Part shown: piece by piece, positions 35,600-45,115 of the stretch
How positions within the stretch are numbered: position 1 is the first letter of the stretch
Layout: every line of letters begins with the position of its first letter
From: Salvator merianae
Taxonomy: Eukaryota > Chordata > Lepidosauria > Squamata > Teiidae
DNA: 64,000 nt
NCBI GenBank assembly: GCA_003586115.2
Contig: QVOM02000074.1
Coordinates: 671,160-735,159, forward strand
Reading direction: 5' to 3'
Notes under the pieces: generated by a model
Database searches by the model: none
What the model was told of the DNA's origin: nothing
What the model saw: only the letters and a program-made list of their open reading frames with translations
Position numbers and translations under genes: made by a program

Positions 35600-36235
35600 G
35601 CCATGGTAGTAGATAAATCTCCATAACCAGTGGTAGCTCTAAATGCTTCCGTTCCAATATTCACTGTTGATGCCAAGTGCTTGTAGGGCCAGTCACCCAC
35701 TGCATGTAACCACTGTCAATTTAGGTCAATCATCATGAAAAGAATATGCAGTTCCTAGTCATTCATATGTCTTACAGCTATTATTAGGAATGTATTAATT
35801 AAGAATCCATGATCCTTAGTTGAGGAGTGATGCAATATGATTCACCTAAATGTGCCCTCCACCTTCCTGAAACACTGGCCATAGTATTGTCCTGGAATAT
35901 GTGCAGTGATTCATGAGGTGTCACCTCAGAAGTAGCCATAATGCTCTCAGGACATTTGGAACATAATTTCAAAAAGGAGGCAGATGTCCAATCCCAGCAT
36001 TGGTCCTGTGACTGTACCATAGATCTAATACTTAGAGCAGAGTTGCCCAATTATTTGTATTCAGTGCCAATGATAGAGTTAACTGCCTTCCAGAAATTTG
36101 TTGACAAAAACCTACATTGGGACTTCTTTGTTCATCTACATTCCCCTTCTGTGCACCACTGCTATTTGTCAAACAATGTCCACTGTATCAGAACCAGTTC
36201 CCCATGGCTAATTCAATGGACATAGGCAGAAGCAA
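35600..36235 (+). pseudogene. Ty3/gypsy protease-to-RT fossil
   Basis: The clearest part is the 94-codon frame at 35941-36225: CDCTIDLILRAELPNYLYSV and LTAFQKFVDKNLHWDFF. These match the gypsy segment just before the RT palm (YDCxIDLxPGAxLPxGRLYxLS ... LxxFVDKNLxxGFI). Upstream, 35600-35940 resembles the end of the protease domain in shifting frames (KNPXSLVEE, then FLKHWP). RT catalytic motifs are not present because sequence similarity stops about 36235. It is a separate copy from the other two gypsy fossils. Confidence 0.6.
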
Positions 36236-36524
36236 CTTCACCATGCTAACAAGCTTTATTTGATAAAATACTATAAAGGTTTCAATTCAGCAGAGAGTAT
36301 ATAACAAGCTTTCCCCACCTAGTTCTTACTATCCAGATCATGTTCATACCACTATAACTTTGAGCTTTCAAAACAAATCAGCAGTTCCCAGAAGAATTTA
36401 TTTATTTATTTATTTATTTATTGGACTTATATGCCGCCCCTCTCCGGAGACTCGGGGCGGCTTACAACATATAAAATACAAAACAATAATAATCACATCC
36501 TCCGTCCAATTAACAATCAAATCT

Positions 36525-36557
<33 letters not shown>

Positions 36558-36628
36558 AAACCTAATACACATTCTAACTAAACATTCACACTGCGCAATC
36601 ATACAGCCAACCGGGCAGAGTATCAAAC

Positions 36629-37342
36629 TCAGTGGCCCCAGGCCTGCTGGCAAAAATGTGTTTTTAAAATCCTCTGGAAGGCCAGGAGAGTAGGGGCAGT
36701 ACGGATCTCCAGGGGGAGCTGATTCCACAGGGTCGGAGCCGCCACAGAGAAGGCTCTTCCCCTAGGGCCCGCCAGCCGACATTGATTGGCTGACAGGACC
36801 TGGAGAAGGCCAACTCTGTGGCTCCTGACCGGCCGCTGGGATACATGAGGCAGGAGACGGTCCCGTAAGTAACCTGGTCCTAAGCCATGTAGGGCTTTAT
36901 AGGTAAGCACCAACACTTTGAATTGGGTACGGAGACTAGCCGGCAGCCAATGCAGCTTGCGGCGTGCTGGAGAGACACTGGCATATCTAGGTAAGCCAGA
37001 GATAGCTCGCGCGGCTGCATTTTGGACTACCTGCAGTCTCCGGACACTCTTCAAAGGTAGCCCCATGTAGAGAGCATTGCAGTAATCGATCCTCAAGGCG
37101 ATGAGGGCATGAGCGACTGTAAGGAGAGACTCCCTATCCAGATAAGGCCGTAACTGATGGACTAACCGAACCTGGGCAAATGCTCCCCTCGCCACAGCTG
37201 ACAGGTGTTGTTCCAAGGTCAGCTGCGGATCAAGGAGAACACCCAGGTTGCGGACCTTCTCCGAGGAGGTCAGCAATTCTCCCTCCCCAGAGTAATGGAT
37301 GGGCAGATGGACTTGTCCTTGGGAGGCAACACCCACAGCCAT
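36629..37342 (-). pseudogene. L2-type ORF2: C-terminal domain (237 codons)
   Basis: This frame takes over after the frameshift; its real contribution starts about GEGELLTSSEKVRNLGVLLD. It contains LTVAHALIALRIDYCNALYM, LQVVQNAAARAIS, RRKLHWLPASLRTQF, LVLTYKALHGLGPGYLRDRL and WNQLPLEIRTAPTLLAF, the complete C-terminal order of L2-type elements, ending with its own stop codon just before the 3' UTR. The roughly 25 codons before the shift point are out-of-frame noise. Confidence 0.87.
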
Positions 37343-37911
37343 TCCGTCTTGTCAGGGTTGAGCCTAAGCCTGTTGACGCCCATCCAGACCCTGACAGCCT
37401 CCAGACACCGGCACATTACCTCGACCGCTTCACTGAATTGATGCGGGGTGGAAATGTACAGCTGAGTGTCATCAGCGTACTGATGGTAACTCACCCTGTG
37501 TTGACGGATGATCTCACCCAGCGGTTTCATGTAAATTTTGAACAGCAGGGGGGAGAGGACAGACCCCTGAGGCACCCCATAAATGAGGGGCCATGGGGCT
37601 GACCTCTGCCCCCCTACTAACACCGACTGCAACCGACGGGACAGGTAGGAGGAGAACCATTGTAAAACGGTGGCTCCCACTCCCAACCCCTCCAGCCGGT
37701 GCAGAAGGATACCATGGTCGATGGTATCGAAAGCCGCCGAGAGGTCAAGAAGCACCAGGATAGAGGAATAACCCCTATCCCGGGCTCGCCAGAGATCATC
37801 CATCAGTGCGACCAAAGCGGTCTCAGTGCTGTAACCGGGCCTGAAACCAGACTGCTGAGGGCCTAGATAATTGGCATCATCCAAGGACCGCTGGAGCTGG
37901 AACGCCACCAC
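37270..37911 (-). pseudogene. L2-type ORF2: reverse transcriptase core (213 codons)
   Basis: This is the RT domain of copy 1: VVAFQLQRSLDD, QSGFRPGYSTETALVALMDD, LVLLDLSAAFDTIDHGILLH (motif A, catalytic D), GVPQGSVLSPLLFKIYM (motif B) and YHQYADDTQLYIS (motif C, both catalytic aspartates present), then LRLNPDKTEWLWV. All residues expected for catalysis are visible. The frame is lost at ITLGRENC, where a shift of one base near 37290 moves the reading into the next frame. Upstream NNYRPVFNLLFIGKVVEK is present (about 37960-37912) but lacks a start. Confidence 0.9.
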
Positions 37912-37963
37912 CTTCTCGACAACTTTCCCTATAAAGAGGAGGTTGAAGACAGGACGATAGTTG

Positions 37964-38058
37964 TTTAAAACAGTTTGTTTGTTTATTTATTTATTTATTT
38001 ATTTATTTATTGGATTTGTGTGCCGCCCCTCTCCGAAGACTCGCGGCGGCTGGGTCCA
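37964..38058 (-). mobile_element. Nested same-family L2-type tail (about 95 bp)
   Basis: Between SLDPT and NNYRP of copy 1 lies a short foreign piece: an (ATTT)n/(GTTT)n run at about 37972-38010 and the strip gccgcccctctccgaagac (38022-38040). The same strip and tail are found at the element's own 3' end (36432-36450, 36396-36422). It is therefore a severely 5'-truncated copy of the same family in the same orientation. The words tgggtcca at 38051-38058 and 38061-38068 form a small duplication at one edge. Confidence 0.82.
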
Positions 38059-39215
38059 GTTGGGTCCAGGGAAGGCTTCTTGAGGAGGGAGCGCACAATT
38101 GCCTCCTTGTAGGGAGCCGGAAATGACCCCTCCCTCAAAGAAGCATTAACAATCGCCTGGACCCAGCCCCGTGTCACCTCCCTGCTGGTTGAAACCAGCC
38201 AGGAGGGACATGGATCCAATAGGCAGGTGGCGGAGCTCACAGCTCCAATGGCCTTGTCCACTTCATCAGGCATCACAGGTTCAAACTCTCCCCATATAAT
38301 CGGACAAAGACGTGCCCCAGTCACCTCGACTGACTCGTTGTCAGTCGACACTGCTTCCCAGTCGGAGTCCAGGTCTGCCCGAATCTGAGCGACTTTGTCT
38401 GCGAAAAACTTATTAAAATCCTCAGCACTACCCTGCACGGACTCTTCCCCTCCCCCCACACCAAGGAGGGAGCGAGTCACCCTGAAGAGGGCGGCTGGGC
38501 GAGATTCTGCAGACGCAATCACTGTGGAAAGATACGTCGATCTTGCCACCTTGATCGCCACAAGATAAGACTGAATGTAAGAACTTAGTTGTGTTCGGTC
38601 AGACTCGGATTTACTGGCCCTCCAACGGCTCTCTAGACGTCTCTTCTGGTGTTTCATCCCCCTGAGCTCCTCGGTGAGCCAAGGAGATCTCCTAGGTCTA
38701 CTACCACAGAGAGGTCGCATAGGCGCAATCCGATCAAGAGTCCCCTTCGCGGCTACATTCCAGGCCGTTGCCAGGGACTCCGCCGAATTGTGTATAAGCG
38801 AGTCCGGTACTTCCCCAAGCGCCCTCTGAAAGCCCTTCGGGTCCATTAGGCGTCTGGGGCGGAACCACCTAATCGGTTCCACCTCCCTATGGGGAAGGAT
38901 TGGCACCCTGAAGTCGAGCCGTAGCAGAAAATGATCTGACCATGACAAGGGCATAATGTCTAAGCCCCTTAAATTCAGATCATTACTCAACTGCCCCGAG
39001 AGGAATAGCATGTCGGGTGTGTGTCCCCCCTCGTGAGTCGGGCCCTGAACTACCTGGGTCAGGTCCATGGTTGCCATGGAAGCCATGAACTCCTGCGCCA
39101 CCCCCGAGGATCCGCCGAGTGATGGCACATTAAAGTCCCCCAAGACTATCAGTCTGGGAGACTCAACGACCAACCCGGCCACCTCCTCGAGTAGCGCAGG
39201 CAGGGCAGAACACAC
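38007..39215 (-). pseudogene. L2-type ORF2: endonuclease C-terminus and linker (402 codons)
   Basis: The frame begins near the truncation point. IVLGDFNVPSLGG (about residue 24) and SDHFLLRLDF (about residue 93) are the last two endonuclease motifs (GDFN with catalytic D/N, SDH with catalytic D/H). The linker follows with WLTEELRGMKHQKRRLESRW and RPAALFRVTRSLLG, then FFADKVAQIR and LLDPCPSWLV. It ends AIVRSLLKKPSLDPT, where intact relatives continue into NYRP. Here it runs into the nested tail, so the last 15 residues (GPSRRESSERGG...) are foreign. The first methionine is fortuitous. Confidence 0.87.
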
Positions 39216-39379
39216 AGAAATTTACCTCAATACAGGGAAAAGGTTAACAGAGATGGCTGAATTTGAGAAAGACAAAGATGGCAGTGCAGTGGGTATGCTA
39301 ACAGTGCTAGCACCATCTCCTCTATCATAGTAGTGCTCCCTGTGAACAGAAAACACAGTTAGTGAAGAGAGTGTACCTG

Positions 39380-41480
39380 TTTGTCAGGGTAATGAGAGAA
39401 ATTCTTGGAGCAAATGTTTAGCATTCATAGTTTCAGCATTTACCCAGAAACATTCTGAAACAGGGTATCCTAACCAATGAACTAAGTACTGAAGTCTACC
39501 CTGTGACATGAGTGCAGGATGTCAAATATTTCAGTGTCCATGCTCATCCACCACCAAGGAAGGTAGAGGTGGCACTGATTCATAGAGGGAAGCGGGGGGG
39601 GGGGCTCTTTGCAAAGGAGATTCCAGTGAAATACCAGTGGATTTCATGTGTTTGGTTGATTGTAAGTTGAAAGCAACAGGAGATAAATCATGTTACCAAC
39701 ATTTATGACAACTCTAGGAGAATGGAACTTGTTAGCTGAATCCTTATGGGTATCTTGGCCAACTCAAGGGCTATTTGCAATTCAGCAGAATTGGCCCAAT
39801 CAGAAAGGGGGAGGACTTTGATAACTGAGAATCAGAGGGGGCATTCCATTCCATATGCAGCTTTAAAAGGGGAAATCTGTAAGCAAAAATGGACAGAGTT
39901 GTTATAAGCAAATTCAGCTATAGGCAAATATGAAGACCAGTCATTTTGTTGGAAGTTAGTAAACCAATGTAGGTATTGTTCCAGAATCTGTGGCTTACAT
40001 GTTCAGTCACTCCATCAGCTTGAGGATAATAAGCAAAGAAGGCTAAGTCAATGTTCAATAATGAATTGAACACCTTCCAGAAGTTTGCTGTCATTTGAAG
40101 CCCTCTATTGGAGATTATGCCTTTTGACACTCCATGCAGCTTAATGACATGTTCTAGGAACAGTTCAAGAAGCAGAGAGACTGACAGAATTTCTTTAAAT
40201 CCACAAAATGAGCTATCCAGAAGTAATGAGTCACCATAGTCCAAATGACCATAAATTCAGATGAACGGGGGAGATCTTCTATGAAGTCCATAGACATTTG
40301 TTCCCAGGGGTGTTTTGGTACTTGAAAGGGCTGCAAGAGTTCCTCAGACTTCGTTGGTACACTTTTGGAGGTGTTGCAGTTAGAGCAGGAAGTGACATAG
40401 TATTTAATATCTTTGTGCGTGCCAGGCCACCAATATCATTTAGTGAAAGGAAAGTTTTGAGGAATCTAAAATGGCCTGTGATGAGATTGTCATGATGTAG
40501 CTGTAAAACTTTGAGTCTTACTGCCAGTGGAATGTATATTTTGCCATCGTTGGGAGGCACTGGTCATCACTGAGTTTGGAGGAGTTGGCAAAATAACAGG
40601 CATCTGAAATTAGAGTGAATCTCACTGTTCAAAGGGTTTATAATGTCCACAGCAATGGCTGTACTGTGCTGTTTGAGGGTGAGAATTGTAGATTCTTCTT
40701 TAAAGTCAGGCATGGTAGTGTGGTTTGTGGGAGAGTGTCAGCCAAACAGTTCTTTTCAGTTCTTTTCTCCCTTGATGCATTTAAGTGTAAAGTGAACATC
40801 TGTGAAGAACTCCATCCAGTGCAGTTGGTGGGTCTATGTGGTGTTTGTAAACTTGTACATATTTATGATCTGTCCAAACCTCAAGGGGTTGTTGTGAGCC
40901 TTCTAAATACTTCTTCTAGCAAGATAAACAATATTTGCCAGCCCAAAGTTCACATTCCCACAGCAGATTCCACAGGCATTAATTGCTGAGATACAAAAGC
41001 ACAGGAGCATAGAGCCCTAGAATTAGGGTCTTTTTGCAAAAACACACCCCTCACTGCCACATCACTGGCATCACCTTGAACTGTGAAAGATTAAGTGGGG
41101 TCTGGTTGTTTTAGAATGATACTATGAGGAAACAATGCCTTGAGATTTTTAAAGGCAGTTTGTTGATCAGATGTCTTGACACATTTTGGAAAATGAGTAC
41201 ATTTATGTTTCCCTGTTTTGGAAGTTTTGCCACCTCTGTGTAATCAGGTGAGCTGGGCAACTAAGTCAGCAAAGCTAGGAATGAACTTCTGGTAGAAATT
41301 TGCAAATTCCTAAAAGCTCTATAACTGATAACATGTGCAGGGAATTCCGAGTTCAGCATGGCAGCTACTTTGTTAGGGTCCATCTCAATGCAGTGGTTGG
41401 AAATGTGGTACCCAGGATCCAACTTCGTGAGATGGAACTCACATTTTGACAGCTTAGCGAAAAACCTCTATCAGTTTTCC
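39380..41480 (-). mobile_element. Ty3/gypsy (chromodomain type) pol fossil
   Basis: Minus-strand order from 41480 downward: RT end with KLSKCEFHLTKLD and IEMDPNKVAA; an eroded RNase H ending FTLKCIKGEKN near 40765; the integrase zinc-binding region (frame 40560-40279: IYIPLAVRLKVLQLHHDNL); integrase core (40336-39918: MSMDFIEDLPRS, ISNRGLQMTANFWK, YYPQADGVTEHV); and a chromodomain-like strip near 39500-39400 (LQYLVHWLGYP, LLQEFLSLP). Of the D-D-E triad, the first D position reads T and the second N; the E remains. Stops are numerous. A flanking LTR (39215-39380?) is not resolved. Confidence 0.8.
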
Positions 41481-41499
41481 CCTGTTCACTGGGATTCCC

Positions 41500-42589
41500 T
41501 TATTTTCATATAGATCTCTCATTGTTAAATATCTTATTTTGTTCAATGTCTTATTACTTGTTCTTACTGTTTATATTTTCCAATGGGACTGTCTTAGAAT
41601 GCTCCAGTAGGAGTGTTTCTCTCCATTTTTCTGAAACAATAGTAGATATTTTTATGGATCCATGCTACTTATCTCTTATTTTCTTATCTAACCTGTCAAA
41701 TATTAATGGTTTTATTATTGAAATTGTTCCTTTTTTTTCTATTCTCACCCATTGTTTTCTTCGTTAACTTCTGGTTCCACAACTCTCTGGATCTGGAATG
41801 TGTTGTAATAGCTCTTCAAATTTGGTATTGCCCACCCTTCTCGGTTTTGATGGGCATTTAATACTACTTTCCTTTCTCTAAGTCTTTTCCCTCATATCCC
41901 CACCAAGTTTTTGTCTCATTCTTCTAATATTTTGGTAGGGACTATTTTGCATAGAACCTGAAAGAAATACATAATTTTAGGTATTACTAACATTTTGAAT
42001 GTTTTAATTCTAGAGTACCCACAGTTTTGTGTCCCCATTCTTTTACTTGTCTATTTATTCTCTTCCTTATTTGGTTATAATTTCCAGTTACCATATTTGC
42101 TATATTTTTCATTTATATACTCCCTGATATTTCATCTTTTTTTAATTCCCAATTTCAGTCCTGTTTCTAATCTTATTCTCTTTAGTTCTTCTGAGGAGTT
42201 GTTAATATTGCACGTCATCCCTGTTATCTTTTTAAAATTTTTGATGGTGCTATTGTTTTCCTGTTATTTCCTCTGGGTGGCCTGTTACTAACAAAGCATC
42301 ATTTATAAATTGGTTTATTTTAATCTCCTCCCCTCCTAGATCTTAACCTTTCCACTTATTGTTCCCTCTTATTTCTTTTGCAAACGGCTCCATCACTGAT
42401 GCAAGTAATTGCAGCAATAATTCTAACCCTTATTGATAAACTTTGAGATGTAAATCCATTTATCCTCATCCATGCTTCATTTTCACTATATAGTTCCTTA
42501 ATTGTTCTGCAGAATTTTTCCCCAAATCCAATTTTTTTACAAATAGTATATAAATAATCATTGTTGGCTGAATCAAATTCACTCTGTTG

Positions 42590-42623
<34 letters not shown>

Positions 42624-44280
42624 TAATATTTTTTATTTTTTTCTTATTTTGGCATGCATGGTACATAATATTTATAATATTTATAATTGGGTCCCCAATA
42701 TACCTTCCTAATACGAATTCATAGTGGTTTTCTTTTACCAATTTGTGAACATCAATTTATTAGATAATATTTTTGCAAAAAAATGTATTATCTTGGTTGC
42801 ACAATTATATTGGTTTGTATGAATCTCACTTACTTCCATCCCTAGTGGGCTTCAGGATGATTATAATTACTATTTTTCATAATTCAAGAGGGTCTTGTTC
42901 TTGCAAGCTCTGTTAAATATATGTATCATATGAGGTATAAGTTTTCCTTGAAATACCTTATTAAAAAAATTTGTAAACTCATCTGAGCATGTTAATTTTC
43001 CTGTTTCCAATCTTTTATTATTTCTAGTTTCACTCTCCTTTATTGGGGCATTTAAAAGGCATCTTTCTTCCTCATTTAGTTTTCTATCTATTTGAATTGT
43101 TCCCTTTTCCTCTACTTTTTGTTTATATAGTCTTCAAAAAAATCTGCCATACCTTCTGCTATCCCCTTGCCCATGTCTGTGTCTCCCCCATTTCCCCCCA
43201 CAAGTTTCTTAACATTTTTAAAGATAGCCTGCCAGTCTTTTTATTCCTTGTAGATTGCCTGCTTGGAATTCATTTTTTTTTTACATGTAATTGTCTTTTT
43301 ACTGCACTGACTCATCCAACTTTTCTAACTCCATCTTTTTCTATTTAAATTACTTTTAATATCCGTTTGTTTTCATTTCTGATACTTTTTCTGTAGCTCC
43401 CCAATTTCCTCCATTAGTTTTTCTTTATATCTCTTTTTCTCTCTTTCTATTCTTATCTCTAAACTCGAACATTTACCTCTTCTTACTATTTTAAGTGCAT
43501 TTCAGACCATTGTAAGCTTAATATCCTGATTATAATTCTCCTTCAAATACCGTTTTATTTAAGATTTTTTTTACCATTTTCATTTTTCATTAATGTTATC
43601 ATGTCAAATCTCCAAAGTTTATATATTTTTTCTTTCATGTTTAATCTCCATTATTATCAGAACATGACCAGAAAGCTATATAGTCCCAATTTTTATCCTT
43701 CCTATAGCATGTATTCGTTATACTAATATATAATCTAAACCTTGTATCTCCCTGAATAGTAAGTAGAACCTTGTCCTTGATCTTCCACCTTATGCAATGC
43801 ATTAATTAAATTCCATTTTTTATCTTTATTGATCCTTTCACTCTTTCCTCCTTATTTATGTCATCTTTCATTATTTCTGAATTCAAATCTTCTTCTATAT
43901 ACAATTCTCCCTTCATAAACCCACTAAGCGTAACCATTTGCTTTATCAAAAAATCTTTTCTGTTTCTGTGACGCATATAAACAGGCAAAGGTCATGGATG
44001 TGTTGTTCGACAATCCTTTTACAAACACCAGTTGTCCTCCTCTATCTGTATATTTGTTGTTCAGTTGAAAATTCACATATCCTTAATTATAATCACCAAT
44101 CCGCTTGCCTTATTTGTATCTCTGGCTTCTATTTGTGTATTCCAGCCCTTATAAATCATCCCATCACCCCTTTTGTTTGTTTCCTGCAACATAGTTATAT
44201 TAGCTTCGGTCTCCTTAAGTAATTTCTCTAGTCAGTATCTCTTAGTGGGGAATCCCAGTTCATTATAATTAATTGATAAT
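41500..44280 (-). mobile_element. L1 LINE copy D, decayed ORF2
   Basis: Read from 44280 downward, the endonuclease N-terminus appears as KLLKETEANITMLQETN (catalytic E in LQET) near 44215-44165, then FLIKQMVTLSGFMKGELY (frame 43988-43806). The RT finger is at 42741-42466: LGRYIGDPIINIINIMYHA, the same strip as copy B. The (GT)14 run splits it. Motif C near 42300 is eroded to FINDALLVTG. It is almost a full ORF2 length, unlike the other L1 pieces, but has many stops. The sequence upstream (44281-44736) may be its ORF1/UTR but is not recognisable. Confidence 0.7.
42590..42617. repeat. (GT)14 microsatellite inside L1 RT
   Basis: A pure GT run that expanded inside the reverse transcriptase of L1 copy D; in the minus frame it encodes a run of alternating T and H residues between NKKK and the following RT text. 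Confidence 0.97.
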
Positions 44281-44736
44281 ATTACTGCTTCTAAAGTTTA
44301 GTTAGAATGCCTGTTTATCCCTTCTGTATCCTATCTACCCCCTTTTTTACCCTACTTGAACTGTCCCTATCTGCCTTAACTACTTCCAACATTTCCAATC
44401 CAATCTCCTTAGATTTTAATAAAGTTTGCCTCCCTCTAACAGCCACATTGATATCTTTGTGACTATAGATTTACCAACCAAGATGGCCAATGTTATATCC
44501 TGCAAAACAATACACACATCCCCTCAGCTGGCTTGTGTATTTTTAGAACACGTTTAAACTGTATAACATACCTATTAAAATGAACTCTGATAGGGGTTCT
44601 CAACTACACACTACCCACAAACAGATGAGCAAACTGAACATACAAACGAGACATTAGAATAATATTTTCAGTGGAACTTATTACTGCATTTGGATTATTT
44701 TTCTTGCAATAATACAGTAGATTGGTCAACATATAT
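44281..44736. other. No gene seen
   Basis: Unassigned 456 bp between L1 copy D and the L2-type tail. It might be upstream sequence of copy D. Confidence 0.4.
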
Positions 44737-45115
44737 TTATTTATTTTGATTTATTTATTTATTTATTTATTACTTTTATATCCCGCCCATCCTGAATTGG
44801 GCTCTTGGCGGCTACCAACAAGTAAAAATTACAATTAAAACATCAATAAAAACACCAGAAATTATCAAACAATGAAATACTGAAATATTAAACATCAAAA
44901 CATCAAGACCCACAGTTACCCCTCCAATAAAACAACTGTAAACATTACATATAAATGAAATAACAGGGTCCAGAACACTACTTTAACAGGACTGTCACTG
45001 GGGCCGAATAGAAATCGGGTGTACAGTCCAGCCACCCTCATAATTGGGCTGGTGGCGCTAGCCAAAGGCCTGGCGGAACAGCTCTGCCTTGCAAGCTCTC
45101 CGAAAACTAGGCAAT

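Larger units (their letters stand above)
36396..39208 (-). mobile_element. L2-type LINE, copy 1, well preserved
   Basis: The element covers most of ORF2 and the whole 3' end on the minus strand. The 5' truncation lies inside the endonuclease at about 39208, and the 3' end is an (ATTT)n tail at 36396-36422 preceded by the GC-rich strip gccgcccctctccggagac (36432-36450). Coding text survives in three long frames that would be continuous but for one short insertion (37964-38058) and one frameshift near 37290. Compared with the other fossils it is young. No convincing target duplication was found, as is common in this group. Confidence 0.9.

Noticed and set aside
36396..36422. Independent (TTTA)n microsatellite
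   Set aside because: It is the 3' tail of the L2-type element; the same tail type occurs at 37980-38010 and 44741-44773 at element ends.
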